Part shown: positions 1 through 8,327 of the stretch, one piece after another
How the letters are laid out: every line of letters begins with the position of its first letter
Numbering within the stretch: position 1 is the first letter of the stretch
Origin: Burkholderia sp052045245
Lineage (GTDB): Bacteria; Pseudomonadota; Gammaproteobacteria; Burkholderiales; Burkholderiaceae
Direction of reading: 5' to 3'
NCBI RefSeq assembly: GCF_052045245.1
Contig: NZ_JBQEON010000009.1
Location: 117,524-181,523, forward strand
DNA length: 64,000 nucleotides
The notes under the pieces: generated by a model
The model's input: the letters and a program-made list of their open reading frames with translations, nothing else
What the model was told of the DNA's origin: nothing
Database searches by the model: none
Translations under genes and position numbers: made by a program

Positions 1-94
1 GGCGATCCCGCAGGACGCGAAGGACCGCCTGCTCGCGATGACGCCTGCGTCGTACATCGGCAAGGCCGTCGAACTCGCGAAGCGGATCGCGTAA
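1..94 (+). CDS. purB: Adenylosuccinate lyase, C-terminal end (partial)
   Basis: Only the last 30 codons are in the window (frame beginning at base 2, TAA at 92-94). The peptide contains the segment LLAMTPASYIGKAVELA, which matches the conserved C-terminal tail of bacterial PurB (LTPxxYIG). PurB is a cytosolic fumarase/aspartase-superfamily enzyme that removes fumarate from SAICAR and from adenylosuccinate in purine synthesis. No catalytic residue is visible, so the call rests on this tail. A clear terminator follows 27 bases after the stop, so purB ends its transcript here. Confidence 0.75.
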   Translation, partial: AIPQDAKDRLLAMTPASYIGKAVELAKRIA

Positions 95-120
95 GCGCCG
101 CCTTCGCCTGACGGAAAAAA

Positions 121-153
121 GCCCGATGCGAAGCCATTCGCATCGGGCTTTTT
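121..153 (+). terminator. Rho-independent terminator of purB
   Basis: Perfect 11-bp stem (121-131 with 138-148, arm GCCCGATGCGA), six-base loop, followed by TTTTTG. It is preceded by an A-run, so it could also work weakly in the other direction. Confidence 0.9.
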
Positions 154-280
154 GTTGCCTGCCGCAGTCCGGTCGGAACGAGATCATCCGCCCCGGATTC
201 AGCGCACTCATCACGCTCAGCGCCGCCTTCGCCGCGGGAATCGCGATCGGCGACAGCTGCCGGCCGAGCGGAATCTCGCG

Positions 281-553
281 ATGGTCGATGCCGGCGTCCC
301 GCGCCTGGCGCTGCCGTCCGTGTGCGTCGGCTGGCATGCGAGCGTGATCGGGCTGGCCGCCGCCGAGGCCGGCGGCCTCACGCGGCCCGCGAACGACGTC
401 GGGCTCGCGGAAATGAACGCGCTGTCCGACACCGCGCACCCGCTCGTCAAATCGGCCGCCCCGCTCCATGCGCAACTCGATCCGGCCGCCGTACACGACA
501 CGATGCTCGACGTGCTGCTCGACGGCATCACGCAACATGCGCGCGCGGCCTGA
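281..553 (+). pseudogene. Possible remnant of a TetR-type regulator C-terminus
   Basis: From ATG 281 a 90-codon frame ends at TGA 551-553, with codon use typical of the surrounding genes. The last third (a segment ending in LDVLLDGI) resembles the ligand-domain ends of TetR/AcrR regulators, which often finish with a hydrophobic helix before a short charged tail. There is no helix-turn-helix upstream in the same frame. A plausible coding stretch immediately upstream (about 175-280) is in a different frame, suggesting a frameshift or deletion. No ribosome-binding site precedes ATG 281. It sits between two terminators, downstream of purB. The family assignment is a guess from pattern; the sequence could also be plain intergenic DNA. 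Confidence 0.3.
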
Positions 554-576
554 GCAGCTCGCTCACCGCCGCCCAT

Positions 577-606
577 GAAAAAAGGCGCCCCGAAGAGCGC
601 CCTTTC
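577..606 (-). terminator. Terminator of gntP-gntK
   Basis: On the minus strand a GC stem built from GGCGC/GCGCC with an eight-base loop is followed by TTTTTT (581-583 and the A-run at 578-583 on the plus strand). It lies 32 bases past the gntK stop. Confidence 0.75.
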
Positions 607-637
607 ACTGTGGCATGACGATTGCCGCGAACCGCGC

Positions 638-1141
638 TCAGTGCTGCTGCGCGATGCCGATCTTCAGCATGACCTGATCGACGATCTGTTCGGGCGTCAG
701 CTCGATGCTGACCTCGATCGCTTCGTCCGGGCCCGGCTCCTCGAGCGTGTCGAGCTGGCTCTTCAGCAGCGACGGATCGAAGAAGTGGCCGGTGCGGCTC
801 TTCAGGCGCTCGTGCAACACCTCGAACGAACCCTTCAGATACACGAACCGCACGTCGGTATCGGTGCCGCGCAGCACGTCGCGGTACGAGCGCTTCAGCG
901 ACGAGCACGTGAACACGGCCGTCTGGCCCGCACGCTGCTTTTCCTCGATGGCCTCGCGAATCGTGCGCAGCCAGGGCCAGCGGTCATCGTCGTTCAGCGG
1001 AATGCCGCGGTGCATCTTTTCCTTGTTCGCCGCGCTGTGAAACGCGTCGCCATCGGTATAGGTGCACGACAGGCGTTCCGCCAGCATTTCGCCGATTCGC
1101 GACTTGCCCGCGCCCGACACGCCCATTGCGATCAGAATCAT
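638..1141 (-). CDS. gntK: Gluconokinase
   Basis: 167-residue cytosolic kinase that phosphorylates D-gluconate to 6-phosphogluconate, the substrate of Edd encoded nearby. A P-loop GVSGAGKS is at residues 7-14, the usual N-terminal position in the GntK/IdnK family, and the length fits the family (about 165-190). ATG is preceded by AAGGGG at a good distance. gntP lies 13 bases upstream on the same strand, so uptake and phosphorylation of gluconate are co-transcribed. The alternative, a generic shikimate-kinase-like protein, is much less likely given the neighbours. Confidence 0.93.
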   Translation of the reverse strand: MILIAMGVSGAGKSRIGEMLAERLSCTYTDGDAFHSAANKEKMHRGIPLNDDDRWPWLRTIREAIEEKQRAGQTAVFTCSSLKRSYRDVLRGTDTDVRFVYLKGSFEVLHERLKSRTGHFFDPSLLKSQLDTLEEPGPDEAIEVSIELTPEQIVDQVMLKIGIAQQH

Positions 1142-1154
1142 TGACTACCCCTTG

Positions 1155-2516
1155 TTACAAAACCATGCTCAGCAGCAACGTGAAACTGAGACCGAGCACC
1201 GAGATGATGGTTTCAAGCAGCGACCAGGTCTTGAACGTCTGACCGACCGTCATCCCGAAGTATTCCTTGATCAGCCAGAAACCGCCGTCGTTCACGTGCG
1301 AGAAGATCAGCGAACCCGAGCCGGTCGCGAGCACCAGCAGCTCCGGGCTGACCGTCGTGCCGGCGGCCGCCGCGATCGGTGCCACGATGCCGCAGGCCGT
1401 CGTCATCGCGACCGTCGCCGACCCCGTCGCGAGACGCATCAGCGCCGCGACGAACCAGCCGAGCAGCAGCGGCGACAGGTGCGCGTGCTTCGCGGTCTCG
1501 ACGATCTGCTGCGAGATCCCGCTGTCGCGCAGGACGCCGCCGAAGCCGCCGCCCGCACCGACGATCAGCGTGATGCCGGCGATCGGCGCCAGACACTCGC
1601 CGCAGAACTTCTGGATCTGGTCGCGGTTGAAGCCCTGCAGCTTGCCGAACGTGAAGAAACTCACCAGCACGGCGATCAGCAGCGCGACGTCGGAGTTGCC
1701 GGCGAAGCGCAGCAGGTTGTTCGGCAGCGACTTCGGCGCGAACACCAGGTCGGCCCAGCTGCCGATGAGCATCAGCACGACGGGCAGCAGGATCGTGAAC
1801 AGCGTGATGCCGAAGCTCGGCAGTTCGCGCTTGCCGCCTTCAACGTGCGACTCGACGAACTGCGCGGCGAGCGGGTTGTTGTTCGGCAGCTTCACGTACT
1901 TCGAGATCGTCAGCGCGAACAGCGGACCGGCGATGATCGCGGTCGGCACGCCGACGATCAGGCCGAACGCGATCGTCTTGCCGATATCGGCGCCGTATTG
2001 CTGGACGGCCAGCAGCGCGGCCGGGTGCGGCGGGATCAGCCCGTGCACCACGGACAGGCCGGCCACCATCGGCAGGCCGACGACGAGCAACGACTTGCCG
2101 GTGCGCTTCGCGACGTTGAACGCGATCGGGATCAGCAGCACGAAGCCGACTTCGAAGAACACCGGCAGGCCGACGATGATCGCGACGAACATCATCGCCC
2201 AGTGGATGTTCTTTTCACCGAACCAATCGATCAGCGTGGTCGCGATCCGTTCGGCGCCGCCCGATTCGGCCATCATCTTGCCGAGCATCGTGCCGAGACC
2301 GACGACGATCGCGATGTGGCCGAGCGTGCCGCCAGTGCCCGCTTCGAACGACTTGACGATCTTGTCCATCGGCATGCCGACGACGAGACCGAGGCCGAGC
2401 GAAACGATGATCAGCACCAGGAACGGGTAGATCTTGAAGCGCGCAATCATCAGGATCAGCGCGGCAATCGCGATCAGCGTGAATACGAGCAGCATGCTGC
2501 CTTGGACAGCCCCCAT
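1155..2516 (-). CDS. gntP: Gluconate permease, GntP family
   Basis: 453-residue inner-membrane carrier, almost entirely hydrophobic with a dozen or more predicted spans. The motifs are typical of GntP/GntT gluconate:H+ symporters, for example the GLIPPHPAAL segment and FSHVNDGGFWL near the C-terminus. The start ATG has a strong Shine-Dalgarno (AAGGAGGAG). It is followed by gntK with a 13-base gap. Other GntP-family members carry fructuronate, idonate or glycerate, but the adjacent gluconokinase and the edd-eda genes make gluconate the likely substrate. Confidence 0.93.
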   Translation of the reverse strand: MGAVQGSMLLVFTLIAIAALILMIARFKIYPFLVLIIVSLGLGLVVGMPMDKIVKSFEAGTGGTLGHIAIVVGLGTMLGKMMAESGGAERIATTLIDWFGEKNIHWAMMFVAIIVGLPVFFEVGFVLLIPIAFNVAKRTGKSLLVVGLPMVAGLSVVHGLIPPHPAALLAVQQYGADIGKTIAFGLIVGVPTAIIAGPLFALTISKYVKLPNNNPLAAQFVESHVEGGKRELPSFGITLFTILLPVVLMLIGSWADLVFAPKSLPNNLLRFAGNSDVALLIAVLVSFFTFGKLQGFNRDQIQKFCGECLAPIAGITLIVGAGGGFGGVLRDSGISQQIVETAKHAHLSPLLLGWFVAALMRLATGSATVAMTTACGIVAPIAAAAGTTVSPELLVLATGSGSLIFSHVNDGGFWLIKEYFGMTVGQTFKTWSLLETIISVLGLSFTLLLSMVL

Positions 2517-2666
2517 GTGGCACTCCTCCTTGGATTGTTCGAAACCGGGCGAGTGGTAGCGAGTATGCCCGGCTATGCAGGTCTCCGAAACACGGGGGGA
2601 CCCACCCCGTCAGGACGCTGAATTTTACTTATCTTTGCGGCCGACGGATAGAACCGGTTCCATCAG

Positions 2667-2714
2667 CAAAAACCCTCGGTAAAACAAGCATCTAAGCACT
2701 TGTCTCCCGAGGGT
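2667..2714 (-). terminator. Terminator between eda and gntP
   Basis: Bipartite hairpin: outer stem ACCCTCGG (2672-2679) with CCGAGGGT (2707-2714), inner stem ACAAG (2684-2688) with CTTGT (2699-2703). On the minus strand it is followed by TTTTT (2667-2672). It begins 24 bases after the eda stop, so edd-eda and gntP-gntK are at least partly separate transcripts. Confidence 0.85.
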
Positions 2715-2737
2715 CGGCCTGTCATTTCGTACAAGTC

Positions 2738-3364
2738 TTAACGGGGAAGCTGGCTCGCGGCTTGCGCGAGGCGCGTGACTTCGGCCCAGTCCTGCGCGGC
2801 GAGCGCGGCCTTCGGCGTGAGCCACGAGCCGCCGACGCACACGACGTTCGGCAGCTTGAGGAAATTCGGCGCGGTGTCGACCGTGATGCCGCCCGTCGGG
2901 CAGAACTTCAGCGCCGGGAACGGGCCGTGGAACGCCTGCAGCATCGGCACGCCGCCGGCCTGCTGCGCGGGGAAGAACTTGACGATCTCGTAGCCGAATT
3001 CGAGGGCCTGGATGATGTCGCTCGGCGTCATCACGCCCGGCAGCAGCGGCAGGCCCGCGTCGAGCGACGCGAGGTGCAGGTCCTTTGTCAGGCCCGGCGA
3101 CACGCCGAACTTCGCGCCTGCGCGCTTCGCCTGCGCGCAGTGCTCGGGCTTCGTGATCGTACCGACGCCGACGACGATGTCGTCCGCGAGCTGGCTCGCG
3201 CGCTGGATCGCCTCCAGGCCCGCCGGCGTGCGCAGCGTGATCTCGAGCACCTTGACGCCGCCCGCGTGCAACGCGTGCGACACGTGTTCGCCCTGCTCGA
3301 CCGAGTCGAATGCGAGCACCGGAATCACCGGGCCCAGCTTCACGATTTCAGCAATCGTCTTCAT
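2738..3364 (-). CDS. eda: KDPG aldolase (2-dehydro-3-deoxy-phosphogluconate aldolase)
   Basis: 208-residue class I aldolase that cleaves 2-keto-3-deoxy-6-phosphogluconate to pyruvate and glyceraldehyde-3-phosphate, the last step of the Entner-Doudoroff route. Schiff-base lysine K129 lies in EIVKFFPA, with E41 and R45 in LEITLRT, as in the KDPG/KHG aldolase family. The length is typical. AAGGAG precedes ATG by seven bases, and edd ends only 19 bases upstream, so the two are an operon. The dgoA aldolase at 43642 is a paralogue for the galactose branch. Confidence 0.96.
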   Translation of the reverse strand: MKTIAEIVKLGPVIPVLAFDSVEQGEHVSHALHAGGVKVLEITLRTPAGLEAIQRASQLADDIVVGVGTITKPEHCAQAKRAGAKFGVSPGLTKDLHLASLDAGLPLLPGVMTPSDIIQALEFGYEIVKFFPAQQAGGVPMLQAFHGPFPALKFCPTGGITVDTAPNFLKLPNVVCVGGSWLTPKAALAAQDWAEVTRLAQAASQLPR

Positions 3365-3383
3365 TGATTTGGCTCCTTGAAAT

Positions 3384-5240
3384 TCATGCGGCGACGCGGA
3401 CGGCCGCTTCGCCGACCAGCGTCCCGAAAACCGATGCGCCCTGCTCGGCCGGTGCGGCCGCCGCGCGGAACACGCCGAACAGTTCGCGCCCGAAACCCGT
3501 TTCGTTGTCGGCCTGGTGCAGCGGCTGCGCGACCGGACGCGCTTGCCATTCGGCGTCGTCGACCTCGATGTCGAGGATGCCGGCCTCCGCGTCGATCACG
3601 AGCGTGTCGCCCGTCTTCACCTTGCCGAGGGGGCCGGCCAGCAGCGCTTCCGGCGACACGTGGATCACCGCCGGCACCTTGCCCGACGCACCCGACATGC
3701 GGCCGTCGGTCACCAGCGCGACGTGGAAGCCCTGATCCTGCAGCACGCCGAGCAGCGGCGTCAAACGGTGCAGCTCGGGCATCCCGTTCGCGCGCGCGCC
3801 CTGGAAGCGCACGACCGCGACGAAATCGCGCTTCAGCTCGCCGCGATCGAAGGCCTCCTGCACGGCTTCCTGCGAATCGAACACGATCGCGGGCGCCGTC
3901 ACCTTGCGGTGCTCGGGCGCGACCGCCGAAATCTTGATCACGCCGCGGCCGAGCCGGCCCTGCATCAGGCGCAGGCCGCCGTCCGGCTGGAACGGGTCGC
4001 GAATGCCGCGCAGCACCTTCGTGTCGTGGCTCTCGGCCGTACCGTCGACCCACGTCAGCTTGCCGTCGATCAGCTTCGGCTCCTGCGTGTAGTGCGACAG
4101 GCCGCGGCCCGCGACCGTCGTCACGTCTTCGTGCAGCAGCCCGCCCTCGAGCAGGTTGCGCACCAGGAACGCGACGCCGCCCGCCGCGTGGAAGTGGTTC
4201 ACGTCGGCCTTGCCGTTCGGGTAGATCTTCGCGAGCAGCGGGACGACCGCCGACAGTTCGTCGAAGTCGTTCCAGTCGATCAGCACGCCGGCCGCGCGCG
4301 CGATCGCGACGAGGTGCAGCGTGTGGTTGGTCGAGCCGCCCGTCGCGAGCAGCGCGACGATCCCGTTGACGATCGCCTTCTCGTCGACCACATGGCCGAT
4401 CGGCGTGTAGTGACCGCGCTCCACCGTCAGGTCGAGCACGCGGCGCGCGGCCTCGGCCGTCAGCGCGGTCCGCAGCGGCGTGTGCGGATGGACGAACGCC
4501 GAGCCCGGCAGGTGCAGGCCCATCAGTTCCATCAGCATCTGGTTGCTGTTCGCGGTGCCGTAGAACGTGCAGGTGCCGTGGCCGTGATACGCGGCCGATT
4601 CGGCTTCGAGCAGCGCGTCGCGGCCGACCTGGCCGGTCGCGAACTGCTGGCGGATCTTCGCCTTGTCGTCGTTCGACAGGCCGCTCGTCATCGGGCCGGC
4701 CGGCACGAAGATGGTCGGCAGGTGGCCGAACTGCAGCGCGCCGATCAGAAGGCCCGGCACGATCTTGTCGCAGATGCCGAGGCAGAGCGCCGCGTCGAAC
4801 ATGTTGTGGGTGAGCGCGATCGCCGTGCCCATCGCGATCGCCTCGCGCGAGAACAGCGACAGCTCCATCCCCGGGTTGCCCTGCGTGACGCCGTCGCACA
4901 TCGCCGGCACGCCGCCCGCGAACTGCGCGACGCCGCCGTTCTCGCGCGCGGCGGCCTTGATGATGTCGGGGAAATCCTTGTACGGCGCGTGCGCGGACAG
5001 CATCTCGTTGTACGAGGACACGATGCCGATGTTCGGCTCGCGGATCGCCTTGATCTGGAACTTGTCGTTGCCTTCGAGACCCGCAAAGCCGTGCGCGAGG
5101 TTCGCGCACGACAGCGCGCCGCGCGCCGGGAACTTGCCTTGCGCGCCGTCGATGCGCTGCAGATAGGCGGAACGGGTCGATTGGCTGCGGGCGATCACGC
5201 GTTCGGTGACTTTCGCCAGAGTGGGGTGCAGCGACGTCAT
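3384..5240 (-). CDS. edd: Phosphogluconate dehydratase
   Basis: 618-residue IlvD/Edd-family iron-sulfur dehydratase converting 6-phosphogluconate to KDPG. Conserved cysteines C115 (PAMCDG), C157 (GICDK) and C224 (HGTCTFYGTANSNQ) are the expected cluster ligands and family signatures. An in-frame ATG lies 36 codons further upstream (5348). I chose 5240 because AGGAG is eight bases before it and because the longer form would read through the upstream HexR-type operator at 5325-5339. It heads the edd-eda operon and is divergent from hexR. Confidence 0.96.
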   Translation of the reverse strand: MTSLHPTLAKVTERVIARSQSTRSAYLQRIDGAQGKFPARGALSCANLAHGFAGLEGNDKFQIKAIREPNIGIVSSYNEMLSAHAPYKDFPDIIKAAARENGGVAQFAGGVPAMCDGVTQGNPGMELSLFSREAIAMGTAIALTHNMFDAALCLGICDKIVPGLLIGALQFGHLPTIFVPAGPMTSGLSNDDKAKIRQQFATGQVGRDALLEAESAAYHGHGTCTFYGTANSNQMLMELMGLHLPGSAFVHPHTPLRTALTAEAARRVLDLTVERGHYTPIGHVVDEKAIVNGIVALLATGGSTNHTLHLVAIARAAGVLIDWNDFDELSAVVPLLAKIYPNGKADVNHFHAAGGVAFLVRNLLEGGLLHEDVTTVAGRGLSHYTQEPKLIDGKLTWVDGTAESHDTKVLRGIRDPFQPDGGLRLMQGRLGRGVIKISAVAPEHRKVTAPAIVFDSQEAVQEAFDRGELKRDFVAVVRFQGARANGMPELHRLTPLLGVLQDQGFHVALVTDGRMSGASGKVPAVIHVSPEALLAGPLGKVKTGDTLVIDAEAGILDIEVDDAEWQARPVAQPLHQADNETGFGRELFGVFRAAAAPAEQGASVFGTLVGEAAVRVAA

Positions 5241-5324
5241 GCTGGGCGCTCCTGTATGCCGGACGACACCGGCGGTTGGAATCGTGGGGACGGTCGAGCT
5301 TCGTCGAACGAACGAAAGCAGTCT

Positions 5325-5339
5325 AGTAGAAAAACTACA
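5325..5339. promoter_or_regulatory. HexR-type operator, edd-proximal
   Basis: 15-base near-perfect palindrome, read on the minus strand TGTAGTTTTTCTACT, matching the TGTAgtwwwwctACA pattern known for HexR in proteobacteria. It lies 85 bases upstream of the edd start, where it could block the edd-eda promoter. A 2-keto-3-deoxy-6-phosphogluconate-responsive repressor is encoded divergently. Confidence 0.8.
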
Positions 5340-5467
5340 CGCATGCAATGCAGATCAACGTGCCCGCAACCCTTATTCCCGCCACCAGCAAGGAATTACC
5401 TAGTGAAAACCCTAGTCATCGCCCTTATCTGCCCTATGAATTATCGACAATTGAGCTAGCATTTTTA

Positions 5468-5482
5468 TGTAGATTTTCTACA
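5468..5482. promoter_or_regulatory. HexR-type operator, hexR-proximal
   Basis: Perfect palindrome TGTAGATTTTCTACA, 53 bases upstream of the hexR start and inside the AT-rich edd-hexR spacer. It matches the HexR consensus and probably mediates autoregulation. Its centre is 143 bases from the other site, leaving room for looping or for two independent promoters. Confidence 0.82.
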
Positions 5483-5534
5483 ATTCGATTGCGATACACT
5501 CGCTCATCCGAACCCGATTTCCATTGGCCGTCCC

Positions 5535-6383
5535 ATGCTGCCCCGCATTGAAGCGATCCGCGCCGAGTTGCGCCCGTCCGAGCGCAAGCTCGCCGACTAC
5601 ATCCTCGCCGCGCCGCGCGAGGTGCTTGACCTCGCGATGACTGAACTGTCGACCCGCGCGGGCGTCAGCCAGCCGACCATTGCGCGCTTCTGCCAGGCGC
5701 TCGGCTGCAGCGGCTTTCGCGAATTCAAGATCCGGCTCGCGCAGAGCGTCGCGCCGGGCGTGTCGTCGGTGTATCGCGACGTCGAGCCCGACGAGCCCGC
5801 GCCCGGCATCATCGGCAAGGTGTTCGACCGCACGATCGGCGCGCTGATCGAGGTGCGCAACAGCCTGTCGGCCGGCAGCGTCGCCGACGCGATCGCGCTG
5901 CTGTCGAACGCGTCGCGCATCGAGTTCTACGGCGCCGGCGGCTCGGGCATCGCCGCGCAGGACATCCAGCACAAGTTCTTCCGGCTCGGCGTGCCGAGCG
6001 TCGCGTACTCGGACCCGCACACGTTCTCGATGTCGTCCGCGCTGCTCGGGCCGCACGATGTCGTCGTCGCGATCTCGAACACCGGCCGCACGCGCGACAT
6101 CGTCGATGCCGCGCGCTCCGCGCTCGCATGCGGCGCGAAAGTCGTCGCGATCACGCAGAGCCATTCGCCGCTCGCGAAGCTCGCGACGGTGAGCCTCGCG
6201 TCGAACGTGGCCGAGGAAACCGACGTGTTCTCGCCGATGACGTCGCGGATGTCGCATCTCGCGATCGGCGACATCCTCGCGGTCGGCGTCGCGCTGTCGC
6301 GTGGGCCGGCGCTGATGGAGCGCGTCGGCCGCGCGAAGGAAGCGATCACGCGCCGCCGGCTCGACGATCCGGCGAAGGAATGA
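5535..6383 (+). CDS. hexR: RpiR-family regulator of the Entner-Doudoroff genes
   Basis: 282-residue DNA-binding regulator. The N-terminal HTH_6 domain holds a helix-turn-helix around residues 36-60 (TRAGVSQPTIARFCQALG). The C-terminal SIS sugar-phosphate-binding domain runs from about residue 120 to 255 (GAGGSG and ISNTGRT). In HexR the SIS domain senses KDPG and releases DNA. It is divergent from edd-eda, and two TGTA-N7-TACA palindromes in the shared spacer support the assignment. No good Shine-Dalgarno precedes ATG 5535, so expression may be low. The likely regulon in this window is edd-eda, hexR and perhaps gntPK. Confidence 0.9.
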   Translation: MLPRIEAIRAELRPSERKLADYILAAPREVLDLAMTELSTRAGVSQPTIARFCQALGCSGFREFKIRLAQSVAPGVSSVYRDVEPDEPAPGIIGKVFDRTIGALIEVRNSLSAGSVADAIALLSNASRIEFYGAGGSGIAAQDIQHKFFRLGVPSVAYSDPHTFSMSSALLGPHDVVVAISNTGRTRDIVDAARSALACGAKVVAITQSHSPLAKLATVSLASNVAEETDVFSPMTSRMSHLAIGDILAVGVALSRGPALMERVGRAKEAITRRRLDDPAKE

Positions 6384-6401
6384 CGCGTACGACGCGCACA
6401 T

Positions 6402-6430
6402 GAAAACGGCGCCCCGAGGGGCGCCGTTGC
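6402..6430 (-). terminator. Terminator, minus strand (bamE-hemJ gene series)
   Basis: Perfect ten- to eleven-base stem (6405-6415 with 6418-6428, arm AACGGCGCCCC) with a three-base loop. On the minus strand it runs into TTTTCAT. It lies about 50 bases after the hemJ stop and 19 bases after hexR, so it probably insulates the convergent genes. Confidence 0.75.
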
Positions 6431-6477
6431 GCATCGATCGATCGCCGGCATGCTCGCCGACGGCGCCACCGGAAGGT

Positions 6478-6900
6478 TCAGAACGGCTTGATCACGACCA
6501 GCGCGACCGCCGCGAGCATGCCGAGCACCGGCAGCTCGTTGAACACGCGATACCACTTGTCGGTACGACGGTTCTCGCCGCGCTCGAACACCCGCAGCAG
6601 GTGCCCGCAATACGCGTGGTAGATGATCAGCAGCAGCACCACCGTCACCTTCGCGTGGATCCACCCCTGCCCCTGACCGATGCCGATCACGAGCCACAGC
6701 CACAGCCCGCATGCGAGCGCAGGCACCGCGATCATCGTCATGAAGCGGAACAGCTTGCGCGCCATCAGCAGCAGACGGCGCACCGCGGCCGGATCGGTCT
6801 CCATGGCCAGGTTCACGTAGATGCGCGGCAGGTAGAACAACCCGGCGAACCACGCGGCGATCAGCACGATATGGAACGTCTTGACCCAGAGCATTGCCAT
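6478..6900 (-). CDS. hemJ: Protoporphyrinogen IX oxidase, HemJ/CopD-like membrane protein
   Basis: 140-residue integral membrane protein with four hydrophobic segments. The N-terminal motif (KTFHIVLIAAWFAGLFYLPR) and the later HAKVTVVLLLIIYHA segment are hallmarks of HemJ (formerly UPF0093), the heme-dependent protoporphyrinogen oxidase used by proteobacteria lacking HemG/HemY. The conserved histidines H10 in the first helix and H82 in the third are the expected heme ligands. It follows proA by 17 bases at the end of the long minus-strand gene series. Two consecutive ATG codons (residues 1 and 3) are possible starts. A CopD-domain copper protein is the main alternative name. Confidence 0.82.
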   Translation of the reverse strand: MAMLWVKTFHIVLIAAWFAGLFYLPRIYVNLAMETDPAAVRRLLLMARKLFRFMTMIAVPALACGLWLWLVIGIGQGQGWIHAKVTVVLLLIIYHAYCGHLLRVFERGENRRTDKWYRVFNELPVLGMLAAVALVVIKPF

Positions 6901-6917
6901 CGGTTGTGCGCCTCGCT

Positions 6918-8189
6918 TTACTGACGGCCTTCGCCGTGTCCGAGCACGACGTACTTCAGCGACGTCAGCCCTTCCAGGCCGACGGGGCCGCGCGCGTGCA
7001 GCTTGTCGTTCGAGATGCCGATTTCCGCGCCGAGGCCGAATTCGAAGCCGTCCGCGAAGCGGGTCGACGCATTGACCATCACGCTCGCCGAATCGACTTC
7101 GCGCAGAAAGCGCATCGCGCGGTCGTGATCTTCGGTGACGATCGCATCGGTGTGATGCGAGCCGTAGTGATTGATGTGCTCGATTGCCGCGTCGAGGCCG
7201 TCGACGACCTTGATCGCGAGCACCGGCGCGAGATACTCGGTGTGCCAGTCTTCCTCGGTTGCGTCGACCAGCGGACCGACACCCGCGCTGGCGAGCACCG
7301 CGCGCGCGGCCGCATCGACGCGCAGTTCGACCTGCTTGTCGCGATACAGCTTGCCGAGCGGCGGCAGCAGCGCCGCCGCGATGCCGCTCGACACGAGCAG
7401 CGTCTCCATCGTGTTGCAGGTGCCGTAGCGGTGCGTCTTCGCGTTGTCACACACGGTCAGCGCCTTCGCGACATCGGCGCGATCGTCGACGTACACGTGG
7501 CAGATGCCGTCGAGGTGCTTGATCATCGGCACACGCGCCTCGTTGATCAGGCGCTCGATCAGGCTCTTGCCGCCGCGCGGCACGATCACGTCGACGAATT
7601 CGGTCATCGTGATCAGCTTGCCGACCGCCGCGCGATCGGCGGTCGCGACGACCTGCACCGCGTCCTGCGGCAGGCCGGCCGCCTCGAGCCCCTCGCCGAT
7701 CAGCTTCGCGAGCGCCGCGTTCGATTCGAGCGCCTCGGAACCGCCGCGCAGGATCGTCGCGTTGCCCGACTTCAGGCACAGCGCGGCCGCGTCGATCGTC
7801 ACGTTCGGGCGCGACTCGTAGATGATGCCGATCACGCCGAGCGGCACGCGCATCTGGCCGACCTGAATCCCGCTCGGACGGTACTTGAGATTGCCGATCT
7901 CGCCGATCGGATCGGCCAGCGACGCGACCTGGCGCAGGCCTTCGACCATCGTCTTCAGCGCCGTGTCCGACAGCGTCAGGCGGTCGATGAACGCCGCATC
8001 GAGCCCCTTTTCGCGGGCACGGGCGACGTCGCGCGCGTTGGCATCCTTCAGCGCCTGCGCGTCGCGCTCGATCGCGCGGGCCACCGCGTCGAGCGCCGCA
8101 TTCTTCGCGGCCGTGCTGGCGCGCGCCATCGCGCGGGAAGCGTGCCGGGCACGGCGGCCCAGGTCCGTCATGTACTGGTCGATATCCAT
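6918..8189 (-). CDS. proA: Gamma-glutamyl phosphate reductase
   Basis: 423-residue NADPH-dependent aldehyde-dehydrogenase-fold enzyme that makes glutamate-5-semialdehyde for proline synthesis. The catalytic cysteine is C258 in HRYGTCNTMETLL. The length is normal for ProA and the family C-terminal segment (GARGPVGLEGLTS-like, here ARGPVGLEGLTSLKY) is present. The Shine-Dalgarno is weak. It sits 138 bases downstream of holA and 17 bases before hemJ. The partner kinase proB is not in this window. Confidence 0.97.
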   Translation of the reverse strand: MDIDQYMTDLGRRARHASRAMARASTAAKNAALDAVARAIERDAQALKDANARDVARAREKGLDAAFIDRLTLSDTALKTMVEGLRQVASLADPIGEIGNLKYRPSGIQVGQMRVPLGVIGIIYESRPNVTIDAAALCLKSGNATILRGGSEALESNAALAKLIGEGLEAAGLPQDAVQVVATADRAAVGKLITMTEFVDVIVPRGGKSLIERLINEARVPMIKHLDGICHVYVDDRADVAKALTVCDNAKTHRYGTCNTMETLLVSSGIAAALLPPLGKLYRDKQVELRVDAAARAVLASAGVGPLVDATEEDWHTEYLAPVLAIKVVDGLDAAIEHINHYGSHHTDAIVTEDHDRAMRFLREVDSASVMVNASTRFADGFEFGLGAEIGISNDKLHARGPVGLEGLTSLKYVVLGHGEGRQ

Positions 8190-8327
8190 CGTGTGACTCG
8201 AGAAGCGAGCCGCTTGGCGCGGCGTGAATTCGTGGGGAGGCGTACGGCGCGGCAGCAGGAAGGCCGCGCCGGTTATCCGATTATTGTAAGCGGGTTGCGA
8301 TGCGTGCGCTGAAGGCCCGGACGGGGC

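Noticed and set aside
5241..5348. N-terminal extension of edd from ATG 5348
   Set aside because: It would place the HexR palindrome at 5325-5339 inside the coding sequence and has no ribosome-binding site; ATG 5240 has AGGAG.
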